A stretch of DNA of 64,000 nucleotides from Siphonodentalium dalli (Eukaryota; Mollusca; Scaphopoda; Gadilida; Siphonodentaliidae), in assembly GCA_032622095.1 (NCBI GenBank), contig CP136063.1, positions 6,677,814 through 6,741,813 of the forward strand, written 5' to 3'. Each line of letters opens with the position of its first letter. Positions within the stretch are counted from its first letter, which is position 1. The position numbers and the translations under genes were made by a program. The notes under the pieces were generated by a model. The model was not told the origin of the DNA and ran no database searches. It saw only the letters and a program-made list of their open reading frames with translations. This document shows positions 32,834 to 46,108 of this stretch, one piece after another.

Positions 32834-34429
32834 ATAATTCACTGAGCGCTAGCTGTTTAGTTGACCGTTTGACCGTTTTTTAATTATAATAAGATGTGTG
32901 GGGGTGAATTTAAGAGAATCATATCAGCCATTATGTTTGAGGCGGGTCAATCTTGGATTTTACGTTCTCTGGAGAAAATATTCGGTGGTCAAAAATAAAA
33001 AAAATGCCATGGATAGAAATGGTAACGAGTGGCGCTTGTGGTATTGGTTGAAAGAGGAATCCTTCGTCGAAACACCCGTGGTGACATCGACACCATTGCT
33101 CGGATATATGGACTAAATTTGTCCGATTTCCGAGCGATGGTAAAACGGGAAAAATTGCATAGTTTCCCTTACCCTTATTATAGAACCATTAACGTGACGC
33201 AGACGCGAATGTATAGCAGTGCAAAAAAGGGGACGACAGCGGAGCACGTTACAGACGCCTATGGAAATCCCCATATCAACCTCTTGTCCTATATATGTGT
33301 GGCTAAAATCGGACAATTTTACAAAATGTAAGATGTATTTAATCAACAGTAAATATGTCCAGATTAGGTGTGCAAATAATCAATCACGCATTCGTAATCG
33401 GATTATACACTGAAGTTTCAAATTAATCTTTTTTTTCTCCCACAGTAGCCGTTTACGTTCACTGCATAATCTTCCAACAAGAAAAATATAAATATTCTCT
33501 CGAATCTCCAAACCGAGGGTTAAATAGTTACACCTGGAAGTCATTTAAAAATGCTCTGTTTTCTGAGTTACTATGGGGCTATTAGAACAATATCAACATC
33601 ATTTCGATCAGAGATATTCAGCTGATGTGTTAGGCATGTTGACACTCCATCCGCCTCGTCGCTATACATCCCTGGGGTAGCATCGAGCCGCCTCGTCACT
33701 GCGTCCCTGTGGCAGCATCTGTGACTACTTTGAGACGGGACATTGATCGTATCAGGATCCTACATCTCATAACGCACCAAGCTAATCAAACTTTCATAAG
33801 CCAATTCTCTGCAAATTTAACCTGGCGCCTAAAACTGACACTTACTCCCAATTATCACAACTTGTCTGTATTAGCACGAATGCGTCATCAATATGACATC
33901 AATCTAGGCCCGAGGGTAACAACATATCATTGTTAGGAGACACAGACTGATACCCGGAAACCAGGAGCTAACAACACTTGAAAGCATGACTGTGTTTACC
34001 CCCCGAACCCTTATGTTACGTGATATGGACATAGTACACGCCCTAACTACTAAACAAATCGTCCAACTCGTACATCAGAATATATCTCATTAATAACACC
34101 CCATCCTTGGTTAGAAACTATTTGTTTCTGCATTGAGGTAAACATCTCACCAACAATGCAATAGCCCATAAGATACACGTTATAATCGGTTCCACCACTT
34201 CGGTAGTTTATCACACGACACTGCGTGTGACGCGAACATGCCCAAACGCTATTAGTCCGTAGGCCAATCCTGAAAAGTTCAAGTTTCGTTGCACTCCCCC
34301 CCCCCCCTCGCATTTTGCATTTCTATATATCAAAATGACTGGCTCCATCTGTCAGTCAAGATATTACTAATCTGCCGTTTTAAAAGGTGTCGAAAGTTAA
34401 CACAAATCAAGGGAGAATACTCTGAGCTT
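32834..34429. other. Intergenic DNA
   Basis: Frames of 70-100 codons on both strands near 32898-33346 overlap one another and show no known domain. A ~46-bp direct duplication (CCGCCTCGTC) lies at 33650-33720. Nothing else recognised. Confidence 0.45.
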
Positions 34430-35420
34430 CTATATCATGTTCTCACGACTGGTTATATGTAGGGACGCGGCGACATGGGATTGACGTGTACGCACTTAAA
34501 ATGCATGGGACCATGTCTGTTTTCACATGTCACAATATGTCCCGTGTAGAGAGAGACGTGGCGACATGGGGTTAGGGTGTGCGTACTTATATTACACGAG
34601 ACACTGTCTGGTATATTTGATTATGTAATATGCATGTCATCAATGCTGATCACATCGTCACAGAGGGTGGTACAGGGACTTGGGGTGTACGTATACTTAC
34701 ATTGAATGCAACACTGTCCGGTCGGTTTGAACATTTCATGTCTATCTTCTCATGGTTGGTCACAGCGGTGTGGTACAAGGGGTTGGGTATACATACTTTT
34801 ATTGCATTTGATTATATAGGTAATATATGTTATTTCATGTGCATGTTTTCACGTCTGGTCACCACATGTAGGGACGCGGCGACAGGTGATTGGGGTGCAG
34901 TATGTACTTTTTTTCTAATATTGATTGTGACACTGTAGGGTCTATTTGACAATATTTCCATGTCCATGTTCTCACGACTGGTTAGATGTTGGGACCCGGC
35001 GACGTGGGATTGACGTGTACGCACTTATATTACATGGGACCATGTCTGCTTGAACATTTCATGTGCATGTTTTCACATGTCACAATATGTCCCATGTAGA
35101 GACGTTGCGGCATGGTGTTAGGGTGTGCGTACTTTTTTGCATGAGGCACTGTCTGGTTTATTTGATTATTCCGTGTGTATGTCATCAAGGCTGATCACAT
35201 CGTCACAGAGGGGTGGCACAGGAGGTTGGGGTGTACGTATACGAATATTGCATGCAACACTGTCCGGTCGGTTTGAACATGTCATGTGTATGTTCTCATT
35301 GCTGGTCACAGCAGCGTGGTACAAGGGGTTGGATATAAATACTTTTATTTCATTTTATTATATAGGCAATACCTTTTATTTCATGCGCATGTTTTCACGT
35401 CTGGTCATCACATGTAGGGA
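34430..35420. repeat. Higher-order minisatellite (~535-bp unit of ~110-bp subunits)
   Basis: Five diverged ~110-bp subunits, each with a TTCTCACG(A/T)CTGGT-type start, a GGGACGCGGCGACA-type block, GGGTGT(A/G)CG and a CACTGTC(T/C)GGT end, make up 34436-34971. The same order of subunits repeats from 34972 to ~35420. Frames of 102 and 141 codons inside are products of the repeat. Confidence 0.85.
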
Positions 35421-36535
35421 CGCGAACATGAAAATATTCAAACCCAAATGGCCTGTAAAATTGGGCTACTCTACATATACAATTCTTGCCAATATATGGC
35501 AAACATTTCCAACTAGCAATGCATGTTCTTTGCACACGGGGGCCTACTGATATTCAAATTGAATTCATCCGTCTATTTGGGCAATTCAATGGGTATAATT
35601 CTCCGACATACCTGTAAGACACATAGGGCCTACTGATATCACATGATATTATGCTCTGTCTCGTTTTGGTATACACATGCGAGCCAACTAACATGCACCA
35701 TTATCTCAAACATACATTTGGGAAGAGAGGTGTGTACTATGCTCTATCACGCTATCATGGAATCAACATATATCACTAGATGCCAACAAATTTGGCGGAC
35801 CATACACATTTATCTGACAGTATTCACTATATATAAACACTGTATATATAATCGATGTGTCAAAACGTCTACAAAAACCAAACAATTGAAATGTTTGGTC
35901 TATCCCCACAACCTACAAACTAAAAACTTCGCCAAATCTCGAAATATCGGCGACATATTCTCAACAAAGGAGAGCGACGATACGTTGAATTATTCCCACA
36001 GTGGAAGATTATGCAATTGAAAACACCATTAATTATATCAATTGTCAAGCTATGCGTCTCTCGCTAAGGAGAGGCGCCATAACATATTACGTAATGTAAC
36101 TGGATGGTACCCGTAGGAAACCGATTCCGTCTTACTCATGCAGTAATATGAAATTCCATAATTGCAACAGTGACGGGCGTTAAATTAAAACAAACGCGGC
36201 CGTTCCCTGATGAAATTCCGCGTTACCACTATCATACTATAGTGGAAAAGTGAGTCGACACATATGCTCAATCTAAATTATGACTATACGAGCGATGTGG
36301 GAACATGGACCACTGGTCAGTTGGTAGATTATTGGGTATATTCCACAACCAAACAAATTCAAACATGCCTGTAAAATTCAAAACAATTCTCCAATAAATG
36401 CGGGCTGCAAGGTGTGCCAATGGTGTGCCGCTTGCGGCCATGTTTGTTCCACAAATTTCGGAAATAATTGACGACTCCCATTTAGAGGTCACCCTGAAGT
36501 TCCCCGTGAGGGCGGCCCGGGAATAAACATATCAA
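35421..36535. other. Intergenic DNA, nothing recognised
   Basis: AT-rich. The 125-codon frame 35643-36020 has no domain I know and biased composition; not supported as a gene. Confidence 0.45.
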
Positions 36536-36539
36536 CAAA

Positions 36540-37660
36540 AAGAAAGCCCCCCCCCCCCCCAAATATAATATGTAATATTTTCGGAGATATTGAGTGGATT
36601 TTGATTAAACTTTTCACACATATTTACTGGAGCTAGAGACACAATCAGTGCGAAGGGCATCCATGTGCGTGGTGTCACGGCTGACTGAGCATCGATTGAA
36701 TGGGATTGGGGTTGATTTAAAAAATGACAAAAGAGATAACAATGAGATTTTATTCAATTAATCAATATTGCGTGTAGCCACCGTGAAGCTGGATAACCTG
36801 CTGGCATCAGGAATTCGGGATAGCATGATGTTGGTGATTGTGGCGATTCTATTCTTTGGAATATTCACCCATTCGTCCTGCAACAGACAATGCATGTCAT
36901 CGCATGGTGTGGTCTTGGCACGATGATAAACAGCTCTCTTCAGTTGGTCTCATAACTGTTATGGGCTCCTTCATCCAGATTTCCATTAACAGGGACGAGG
37001 TCAGTCTTGTGTGTGGTGCTGATACATGCCACTCCTGGGCGTCCTCCTACGCAATGTAGCGTTTGTTAAATAACGATCTTGTCTAGCGGTTGTAACCCTC
37101 AGTCTTCCAGTTCTGGACCGATCTGCGATATTGCCAATTTGCTGGTTTCACTGTCTTAAATTCGGTATGTTTTTGTTGGCATCACCTCATGCGGCGGGCC
37201 ACATGTTTTATGGAGAAATTCACCACCAAAAGTGCAATAGCTATGTCTCTGTTTTGGTTGGTATTCTACCTATCGTTGGTTGATTTCGACCTACCCAGAT
37301 TAAAGGGTATGTAATGACTGACGCGAATGAGTATGGACCGGGTACATACTGTTCCCATTCGGCAAAGTTATGCTCTAAAACATGAAGCGGGACTCACAAC
37401 ATCATTGTCTAACAAAAACTACAGGCAGTGCACAATGTGTAATCAAGGAAACAATACTGAGGTCGAGATCACTCTACCTGTGTGTTTGCCATTTTTGAAA
37501 AGCACCCCTCCTCCAATCAACTCGTGCTCAGTCGTCCGTAACACCACTTACATCGGATTGTGTCTCTAGCTCCGGTAATCATTTGTGGAAAGTTTAACCA
37601 AAATCCAACGAATATCTCCGAAAATATTACACCTTATATTTGGGGGGGGGGCTTTTTTTT
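36540..37660 (-). mobile_element. Degraded Tc1/mariner-like transposon
   Basis: Inverted repeats of ~110 bp: 36545-36655 (poly-C, AAATATAATATGTAATATTT, GGAGCTAGAGACACAATC) pairs with 37555-37655. The interior contains the relic of a transposase C-terminus on the minus strand. Outer target duplication could not be fixed because of the homopolymer ends. Confidence 0.7.
36755..37000 (-). pseudogene. Relic of a Tc1-like transposase C-terminus
   Basis: On the minus strand the translation contains L-Q-D-E-W-V-N-I-P-K-N-R-I-A-T-I, close to the final helix block of Tc1-family transposases (E-W-x-x-I-P-x-x-x-I-x-x-L), followed by a stop near 36758 and an AATAAAA signal. Upstream a short V-N-G-N-L piece may derive from the core, but stops and deletions break the frame. 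The catalytic residues are not present in the relic. Confidence 0.6.
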
Positions 37661-40234
37661 TGTATGTGTTATATTAGAATACCCCCACCCCACTGCGAGG
37701 GGTAAGAATCCCCTAATGTGTCACCCTGTTTGCCGTTGTGTGCATTCCGTGATGTGTAGTGTAGGAGTCCTGGATGTACTAGGGTGGCCGTGTCACATGT
37801 GGTATCGACTTGCGGATACGCCTAGCTGATGGTCGTCTTTGGTCTTACATATCTTCATGACGGGTGGTTGAGTTGACCCAGCTCAATCAATCGACTAGTA
37901 TAACGCCGCTCCAGTTTTTCAGATTACATTTCCGCCATCTGTTGTATTTTGTTTCAGGTGTCTAGTTGAGTCTTCTGCATTTCATATATGTTTCTTTTGT
38001 GTCATGTCTGTTCGCATTGCGTCTTCATCACTGTTAAATGTTTCAATGTTGTACAATACTGTTCACGCCTGTCTCATTGTGGCGAGATACTGGGAGGCTG
38101 ACATGCAGTGGCTAAATGGGTCACCGCTCCAGCTATGTACTAGTCTATACGTTAGCATGATATCGGTACTCCCCCACTATCAGATGACTTGCATACGTCC
38201 TAATAATTGTTCCCTGTTGGAACATGTCCACATTCCTAAACTATGAAAACGTGTCACCTTGCTGACCATTGAGCCACATGGGCATGTCCTTGGCATGGCA
38301 ACCTTCATAGAAAGACGATCGCGCCTTGAGTGAACGGAACATCACTCAACGAGATATATATTTTAAGTGAACTGTATCTTGCGATAAATTTATGAAACAG
38401 CGCTAATTGTTCTCACTGGAAATTGTGATGTGTTCAGTTGTCTGTCCAGAACATCATTGTTGACTTCGCGTGGAAACTTTATTAAAATATCATGCGATGA
38501 CAAGCATCTCTCAAAGAAAAACCCAGTTGATGTGCACAATGTGTAATCATACCATGGGATCGTGCAACGGACATGCAAACTATGTGGGTATATCGTGACT
38601 GGATTGTCCATCACAAATAATTATACTACAAAAGATATTCTTGATCCATATATTGTATGCAGTGGTATTAATTGGATTCGGTGCATGTATGGATAAGGGC
38701 GAATGGTCACATACTCCAAATTGTCAATAGAGACACCGTGTCACTGTCCGCATACTCGCATACTAGCACATTTCAATAGAGACCTTTCGCAAGGACAATA
38801 ACCTGCCAGTGTACGGTAAAAAACTTCGATATTTACGTTCGGGGGTTCTTTTTTGAGACGAAAATACCCCACGCAGTTTAATTACGTACAATTGCGTGTC
38901 AAGGGTGTGCCATCGGTGCTGCTTGGGGACGCTCTACGACTATCCGTATGGTGTATAACACACGGATAAGAACACGGGATCTGAAAGAGACACATATTAC
39001 TTTTTCCATCAAATATATGTGTAACGGAATATAGTGGGGCATATGCCGCCTCACAAATTAACCATCGTATGTAAGTTGTGATGATGTCCACCCTAGTAGG
39101 ACAATATATCCTATCCATAATCGTAATCGTGATATTTGCGAAATGTCTTTATTATATTAACCCGGGGTATAAACAGTTTACAGGAAGCTATGCCTAGTGT
39201 GTATACAGCATGGGGGCATTTGTCCCTTTTTGTCATAACCAGCTGCATAATGATAATTATTTAGAATTTGAACGCAATCAAACTGTACATTGCAAGACAA
39301 TTAAGACTTCACTCTCCGCATACCAGCTCATTTCATTGTAGTATGTACGCTATGCCGTTTTTTGTTTGCATCTGGCATTTTCGAGTACCCACCACCCCAT
39401 ACCTGAAGCAAATACTGTTTACTCCAAAATGTTTGACAACCCCACCATATACATTAATTTTAGCCTAAATAGTGTGGTCGCGTGAGAGTTGACACCGGAA
39501 GAAATTGGATACAAGCTGATGTTGGTGTCATTCGACGCGGAAAAGAACCAGGAACAACATATCCAAAATCCGCTCATGGGAAAATTCAGGATCCAAGATG
39601 GCGTCCAATATAGCCGAAAGTATATTTCCCATCTGTGCCCAATAACATACGAAACCTCGGTAAATATGAAAATGTTGGCACAAAAACATATTCCACAGTG
39701 AAAGTAAAACATATTAGATCATACAAAGTGATAAATTCGTTGTCTCTGAGGCAGATGGCTATCAATATGTCCGCCGAATTAGATTAAATTATAGTTTTAA
39801 AGTTTATACAGATATTGTTCTAATGTATATTATACTGATATTTCGCATTTCAATACAAGTGCAGAAAGGAACCAACATATCCAACATTCACAAAAAAATC
39901 GCAGTCACGATACAAGATGGCGTCCAAACGGTGATATTTCGAGTCAGTGCTCATTAGCACGCGAACTCCGGTTTATATGTAAATTATCCAACCAAAATGG
40001 CAGCTATATTGAATTAAACATGAGACAGAGCTAAATGTGGTTACCAAAGGTGAGGATGGATGCCAATATGACCGCCGAATTTCGGAAATTTGAAAATTTC
40101 AAGGTAATGTCTTTCTTAGACAATATTCTCCCATTAACATGTCCAATTGCCTCACTTAGTCTCTGCCAAACAACTTGAACAATATACAAGCGACTGTCGT
40201 GCACTCAGTTATCATGTTCAGAAATGTTGTCTAA
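37661..40234. other. Intergenic DNA with dispersed repeats
   Basis: No gene recognised. 39489-39620 and 39850-39950 belong to the dispersed repeat seen at 25370-25520 (GGAACAACATATCCAAAATC and AAGATGGCGTCCA). Confidence 0.45.
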
Positions 40235-42786
40235 TTTTGCAGCCTTCTCCGCGACAATCTGCACATGCTACAAAACATTTTAGTCCATGTTTGCGACACA
40301 AACACAAGTAACTGCATTGTGGATTCTTGGACGACAACTACCATTTACAAAGAACGAACTTCAAAAGTTCACAAGGTCACTCCTGGTCACTCGTTATTGG
40401 GACGAGTTCTTCCATTCCCATCCCCAAGGGTAGAACACATCTGTTCGGTGATATTTCCAAATAATTACTTGCAGGTGAACTCTAAGAATGTGGACATATG
40501 CCGCCCTTCCCGTTGGTGGGAGTTAGATGCTCGATCGCTCCTTTGCTCGACGAAACCATTTCCATAAATTTAGCATAACGTAGATTATAAAACATTTCTT
40601 CCGCCTTTCCACCTTATATAATGACAGTTTTATACCTAAATGTTCTATATCACATTGCGTGGCATCGATACTAGGCATGTGATTAGTGATGCATGCCAAC
40701 AGTCAGCCGACTCTTGGTATTTCTTGGTAAGACCGGTTTCACCGTGCCCAAATATGGCAGAAACGGTGTCACAACCTAACAACGCAATGTAGAAACAAAA
40801 TGTGTTTTGTTGGGCATCACCCGTCTTATTCACGATATAGTCAGTTTCCGTAGTGTGATGCCTCTTTAACTTGTCTTTCGTGCTTCTGAGAGGAGTACAT
40901 ATCTGCCATATCTGATGTCCAATGATACATCAATAAAACCAGTATATCGATGTCATCTGCAATCACACCTCCTTGTTTGAATGTTTGGAATGCGATGCGT
41001 ATTCAATGACAGAGGCAACTATCAATGTGGCTGCGTCTCTTGCACTCTTGTATACTGTTTGTCCATCTGCGTTGAGTAGTTGACTCAACAAGTCAATAAA
41101 CTGACTCTTATTATTCTCGCTCGAGATAAAGATCTCTTGATTCACATGGGCATCCATATGGTCTTTGTGTTTAAAACCAGCACATGTTTCCCACTTCGCC
41201 TTCGGTGTTCGTGGTCTTTAATAGATGGACCATTTCCATAAACATCGAACACGATGCACCAAATCCATATTTTGTTCGCACGTACTTAACATATTGATTA
41301 GCTACTTCTCTGTATTTTGCCAACGTATCTCTGTGGAGAAGAGCACAACCATTGATACTAGTGATGACATGCTCCGTCAGATCACAATCATGGACAAAAT
41401 CAGTCAACCCTTTAGCTAGTTGGGTATTTGCGAGTTTCCTCATCGCGTGATCCTTGAATAGTGATGTTGGTATTGTTGTCAATTCGTATGAAGAAATAAC
41501 CTTCTCGCTTTGCGTAATTACGTTCAGAACCAATACAATTAATACAGTCCCCATCACTAGTTGTTAACTCAGACGACAGGGAGCATAGTTTAAATCACCT
41601 TCACTCAAATCACAAGGCTCACGTTCATCAAACCAACGTTGTATGCTTATAAACTCATCAGAGTCACGTTTGCTCCTACTTTCCCCGAACTCATCATGTT
41701 GTTCACTGGTGGTGTGTCTAAATTTGCTTAATTCTGTCATGACATCATGAATCTCGGCATACCTTAACATGCTATATATTCACTCCATTCGGATAGATTC
41801 GGTCATACTTCTACCTCTTGTAAGCCCTCCTCTGCTTTTGATATAACACGTAAGGACTTGTTCTATTATGATATATTTCGACAATCCTGCCTTATTGCTC
41901 CTACATACAACATGAAACCCATTTTCGGAACAAGTGTACAGCCAAGGGTGCTATTAGGTAGTTCCAACATTTCCTGGAGATACAGTCGATAGTTCTTGGT
42001 ATAGTTGGCGTGACCGTTTGCGGCAAATATATTGAGCATATGCCTACAGTATCGAGACTCCAATTTATTGTACTCTCTACTCAATGAAATTCTCCAACGT
42101 TTGCACATATTCCATATACTGAACGCACTACTTTGCTGTCGGAGATTTCTCAATAACAATGATTTATATTTTCTCAAACATTCCTCGAGTTTCAAAAATG
42201 GTTGAGACTCAGGCACAGCAGTTATAGGGATTGCTCTATTTTCAATGGCTTTGTATATATCAATTATTGCGTTCATTCTCGATTCTAGGGACCGTGTTTT
42301 CGTCAGACTGATTTATACATGTAGCGTCTGTGGCATCTGGCGAAGCATCGAGCCCGTTCACATTATGTACATGCATGGGCTCATCGGACTTATACTTGTT
42401 GCTGTAGATGGCACACTTTCTTATATAATCGTACTGGTAAGAGCAGCGTCAGTTAAGAAATGTTCACACATTGCCCTTGATATTGCCTTCCCAGAAATCA
42501 TATATGTAACTGCGGTAGGGCCATACACATCCAGGATCGGGAGGGTTGTTAATTGCCCCCCCCCTGATTTGTCTGAATGTCGAGGCTCTATCGTGGCAGG
42601 CGTACCACATGAAATACAGTCTGTCTTGAAATCAAATGGCAACCCACCAGATCTCAGTTGTTTGGGAGTTATTTCGACCGAACGGTTGTCGCCTTTTTGG
42701 GTATGTGAACTCTCTACGGCAATCCGACGGACAACAATTTTACAGACTGTTGTCATCTCATAGCGCTCATTCAAATACTCTTTCAA
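40235..42786 (-). pseudogene. Broken copy of an invertebrate Cys-rich, repeat-associated protein family
   Basis: Pieces of one protein lie in order along the minus strand in different frames. Near 42640-42607: S-G-G-L-P-F-D-F-K-T-D-C-I-S-C-G, a CxxC zinc-binding start. 42276-41866: a helical block with A-A-N-G-H-A-N-Y-T-K and L-Y-L-Q-E-M-L-E-L. 41557-40963: Y-V-K-Y-V-R-T-K-Y-G-F then A-R-D-A-A-T-L-I-V. Near 40945: A-D-D-I-D-I-L-V-L-L. Near 40770: L-L-G-C-D-T-V-S-A-I-F-G-H-G. At 40308-40239: C-L-C-R-K-H-G-L-K-C and A-D-C-R-G-E-G-C, a Cys cluster resembling tesmin/TSO1 CXC repeats. I recognise this order from multicopy uncharacterised proteins of cnidarians and molluscs. Stops and frameshifts separate every block, so the copy is dead. 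Its biochemical role is unknown; the acidic motifs hint at a nuclease-like fold. Confidence 0.65.
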
Positions 42787-42789
42787 TCG

Positions 42790-44450
42790 TGCCGCCCACG
42801 TTTATTACAGGAATTGATCAATGTCACAATGACTTTCTCCGATACGTTGATTGGAGGTTTGTCATCAAAACAAAATGGCATAAAACACAGGTCACTCAGA
42901 AATTGCGTAAATTCGTGTGGCTCACAAAATACTACCATGACTATATGCAATACAAGGCCAACTGATATATGGATTGACAATACATTAAGTGACTGAAATA
43001 TAGTTACGGGTCGTAAGCTTTCAATCCAGTGCAAATCAAAGTATGACTACTTGGACATACAGAACCCAAAATGAGATAATACACGCAATGAAACTACATG
43101 CGAAAAAGCGACAATATGGCTAGACCTATAATCCGCAGCTGCGATAACAAGCATATATCATGTGTATTGTTCCAAACGCCATGCATTATATTACAAAGCA
43201 ACATTGCCTGGAAGCTTATAGCATATAACTTGTCCTATAACAAACGCTCTTTATTGTAGAACCAACATATATTGCTGTCCAGCTTATTTAGATATCAGTG
43301 ATACACATAAGCTTGTTTATCGTATTATTCGCTACTGTGCACTTACAAATTGCAGTTCTGGTAGATTATATGGACAAATCAAGCACATAAATACGTCCAT
43401 GTTATCCGGTTACTTAAATTGACGAAAACAGACTTTGAGAGACAAACTTTGTGTTGTAATTCAAAGTACTCTGAAGTGTTAGTCCATGTGCTGATTTTGT
43501 GGAATTTTTGTTCCTGGCGCTTTATTGGTTCGAATGATACCAAAATGAGCATGTATCCCATAAAATATGGTATGCCAATATAATTGACTGCTGTCTTAGA
43601 AAAATATACACTTGAAAATTATAATTTTCTCGAAATGGCGGTTATATTGACAGAAGTCTGTCCCAATTCACCACAAGATTATCTCTTAGTATGTTCTAAC
43701 ATATGCTACTATCAATGTGGAATCCGTTTTGGTGAGTATCTTCCATATTCAGCGAGCTTTTGCGTGTCAATGGGAGTTGACTGGAAAATTATTCATTTTC
43801 CGCGTCGAATGACACCAAAATCAGCTTGTATCCAATTTCTTCCGGGTTCATCCCCAAATTCAGCTACAACGACCATACTAAAAACCGCATAAAACCCTAT
43901 ACAGATATTACTCAAATGACTGGGAAATTATCTCCTTTAGTTCCGATGACAGTTTAACCTGTTTCAGAAGCTGTTTTAATTGAATAACAATGGTCAGTAC
44001 AGTATGTTTTGATTTGGAGCGTTTGGCTGGCGAAGGTAATTGTTGTAAGTAGCGCTGCATCATGCTAACGCACGCTTTAAAATCGCGATTGACAATCAGC
44101 AATGTGCTCCATGTTCAATCCTTTTAAACTTGAAGAAACAATACTATTCCACGCGGGAGATTTCCGTCGTTCTTCTGAAACTATAGCCCAACAGCCTCAA
44201 TTGTTTTTAGTTTTCTAACCACTGGTGGGGACAAGTGCATTCTGGTATACATCAAATTTGAGACTGCATATGGACCAACATGTCCTATGTAAAAGTGTAC
44301 TCTGGTCCTGACACAAATCTTTATTTTTTGTAGTAAAATGTTCTATCTCCAAACCTATTTTTCCAATTTACTAAAGTATTAAGTAGTGTTCGCAAGTGAA
44401 ATGTCAAATGAAGAGAGGATATGGTAATTTTTACCGACTACTATGGTAAA
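42790..44450. other. Intergenic DNA with a dispersed-repeat copy
   Basis: 43490-43560 and 43790-43875 resemble the dispersed repeat of 25370-25520 (CCGCGTCGAATGACACC). The 82-codon minus frame at 42783-43034 could be a further upstream piece of the pseudogene, but I see no diagnostic motif. Confidence 0.4.
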
Positions 44451-44451
44451 T

Positions 44452-44645
44452 ATTACCGTCAACTTCAAACCTGTTTGATATGGGTAACGATGGTGCTATA
44501 CCTTCATCGATTTCATATTACCATCAACTTCACCCCTGTTTTATTGGGGTAACGATGGTGCTATATCTCATTGATTTCATATTACCATCAACTTAAAACC
44601 TGTTTTATTGGGGTAACGATGGTACTATACCTTCATCGATTTCGC
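44452..44645. repeat. ~70-bp tandem repeat, three copies
   Basis: Units contain TATTACCATCAACTT, CCTGTTTTATTGGGGTAACG and ATGGTGCTATACC followed by TCATCGATTTC. Confidence 0.85.
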
Positions 44646-44999
44646 ACAAAATCGGTTAATGTGAGATAGAACCTTTTGGTTTTCACACGACGACGTGTAG
44701 CACGGTTTCTTTCACCTGGATATGCGCTTGCAAGCCAATTTTTATTGATACGAATAAATAATGTTCTATTTTAAATATTGCTCTGCTCTAGAATGGGTAG
44801 CTCCAGAAGGTAGAGTAAAATTATATACTGAAGACCGGTTGCCTGTGGTCAGTTTTTTTGTTGGTTGAAATAGGCAAAAAACGTTTTGTGTGTACAAACC
44901 TACTGACAATTCAGTCAGATACACTTCATATAACGGCTTATAGTCATCCACAAAAACCCGTTTCCGACACACAGTTCAAGGGAACAATAAATGGGCCTA

Positions 45000-45420
45000 A
45001 AATATTACTCGACCATTTGACCGATTTAGTTCAAACAAATGATGTTGTAGGGTAAATTAAATCGTTCAAGAGGCAAATACATGGAATGGGTGCCCTGTTT
45101 GAACCCCTCTGGACGGCGGTCATTTTGGATCGGGATGAGGTGAAGGCGGTGAATAGTTAGATTGACTTGGGGGCCATACAACACCCTTTCTGTGATCTAA
45201 TTGGTCCAAGGGGGGCGAGAAACGGCTTGGGTACCCTATTTGAACCGCTCTGTACGGCGGCCGTTGTGATTCTGGGTGGGGGTAAATGTGTGAATATATA
45301 GACTGGCTGGTGGGCCACTATACAACACCCTTTGTTTGACCTAAATTGGTCAATGGACGAGAAATGGCATGGGCGCCCTATTTGACCCATCTGGACGGTG
45401 GCCATTTTGGATCGATGTCG
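45000..45420 (-). repeat. Inverted copies of the 13-14.5 kb minisatellite
   Basis: Three degenerate units in the opposite orientation to the array at 12985-14535, with CGGCGGTCATTTTGGATCGG, AACACCCTTT and GACCTAAATTGGTC-type segments. Confidence 0.8.
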
Positions 45421-45949
45421 GATGAAATATACCCATTTTTAATACACATGGACATGGCGACAAGGTGTCTGGTAGTTTCACCCCCTTGTGCATTGCTTAT
45501 CAGCTAGCAATATCATGCACATGCAGTGACATGGCAATATGTGGGTGTCCTATTCCACTCCCGCCGACACATACGGTAGTCCTAGTCCCACACAAACGTT
45601 TGTCAGACTATCTTGGGAAATCAACTCCTAACATGTTACAGCTGTTCGGAATAGGGAGGGGCGAATCGCCACGAAACGCTATAACTGTGTCACCATGTAT
45701 CTGCCAAACGTTTGTGATTGATATACACGGAGCGTCCATATTGAGCGATACAATCATATAACTAACAATAGCATGTTATATGTACTTGGCGTAATCAAAG
45801 GTATCTCGCAGAAACGTAGTTCTAATGGCCCAGACAAAGGTGCCATTTTTGATATATTAAGTGTTTATATGTGCAAATAAATCATAGCTATCTGCGTCCG
45901 TTATACCAATGCCATTGTCGGCCATATTCGGCACACATATACTATTTCG

Positions 45950-46108
45950 GGGCCACGAATTAGTTATTTCATGACCACGAATTAGTTATTTCGTGGCCAC
46001 GAATTAGTATTTCGTGACCACAAATTAGTTATTTCGTGGCCACGAATTAGTTAGTAGTACGAATTAGTTATTTCGTGGACACGAATTAGTTTTTCGTGGC
46101 CACGAAAT
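45950..46108. repeat. 22-bp palindromic tandem repeat, about 7 copies
   Basis: Unit CACGAATTAGTTATTTCGTGGC; adjacent units create TTCGTGGCCACGAA palindromes. Some copies are truncated or carry GAC for GGC. Confidence 0.9.

Noticed and set aside
32898-33346. Overlapping 64-100 codon frames on both strands
   Set aside because: Frames of equal length on both strands and no known domain; cannot choose one as real.
35643-36020. 125-codon frame
   Set aside because: No recognisable motif, AT-driven composition and no splice or promoter context.
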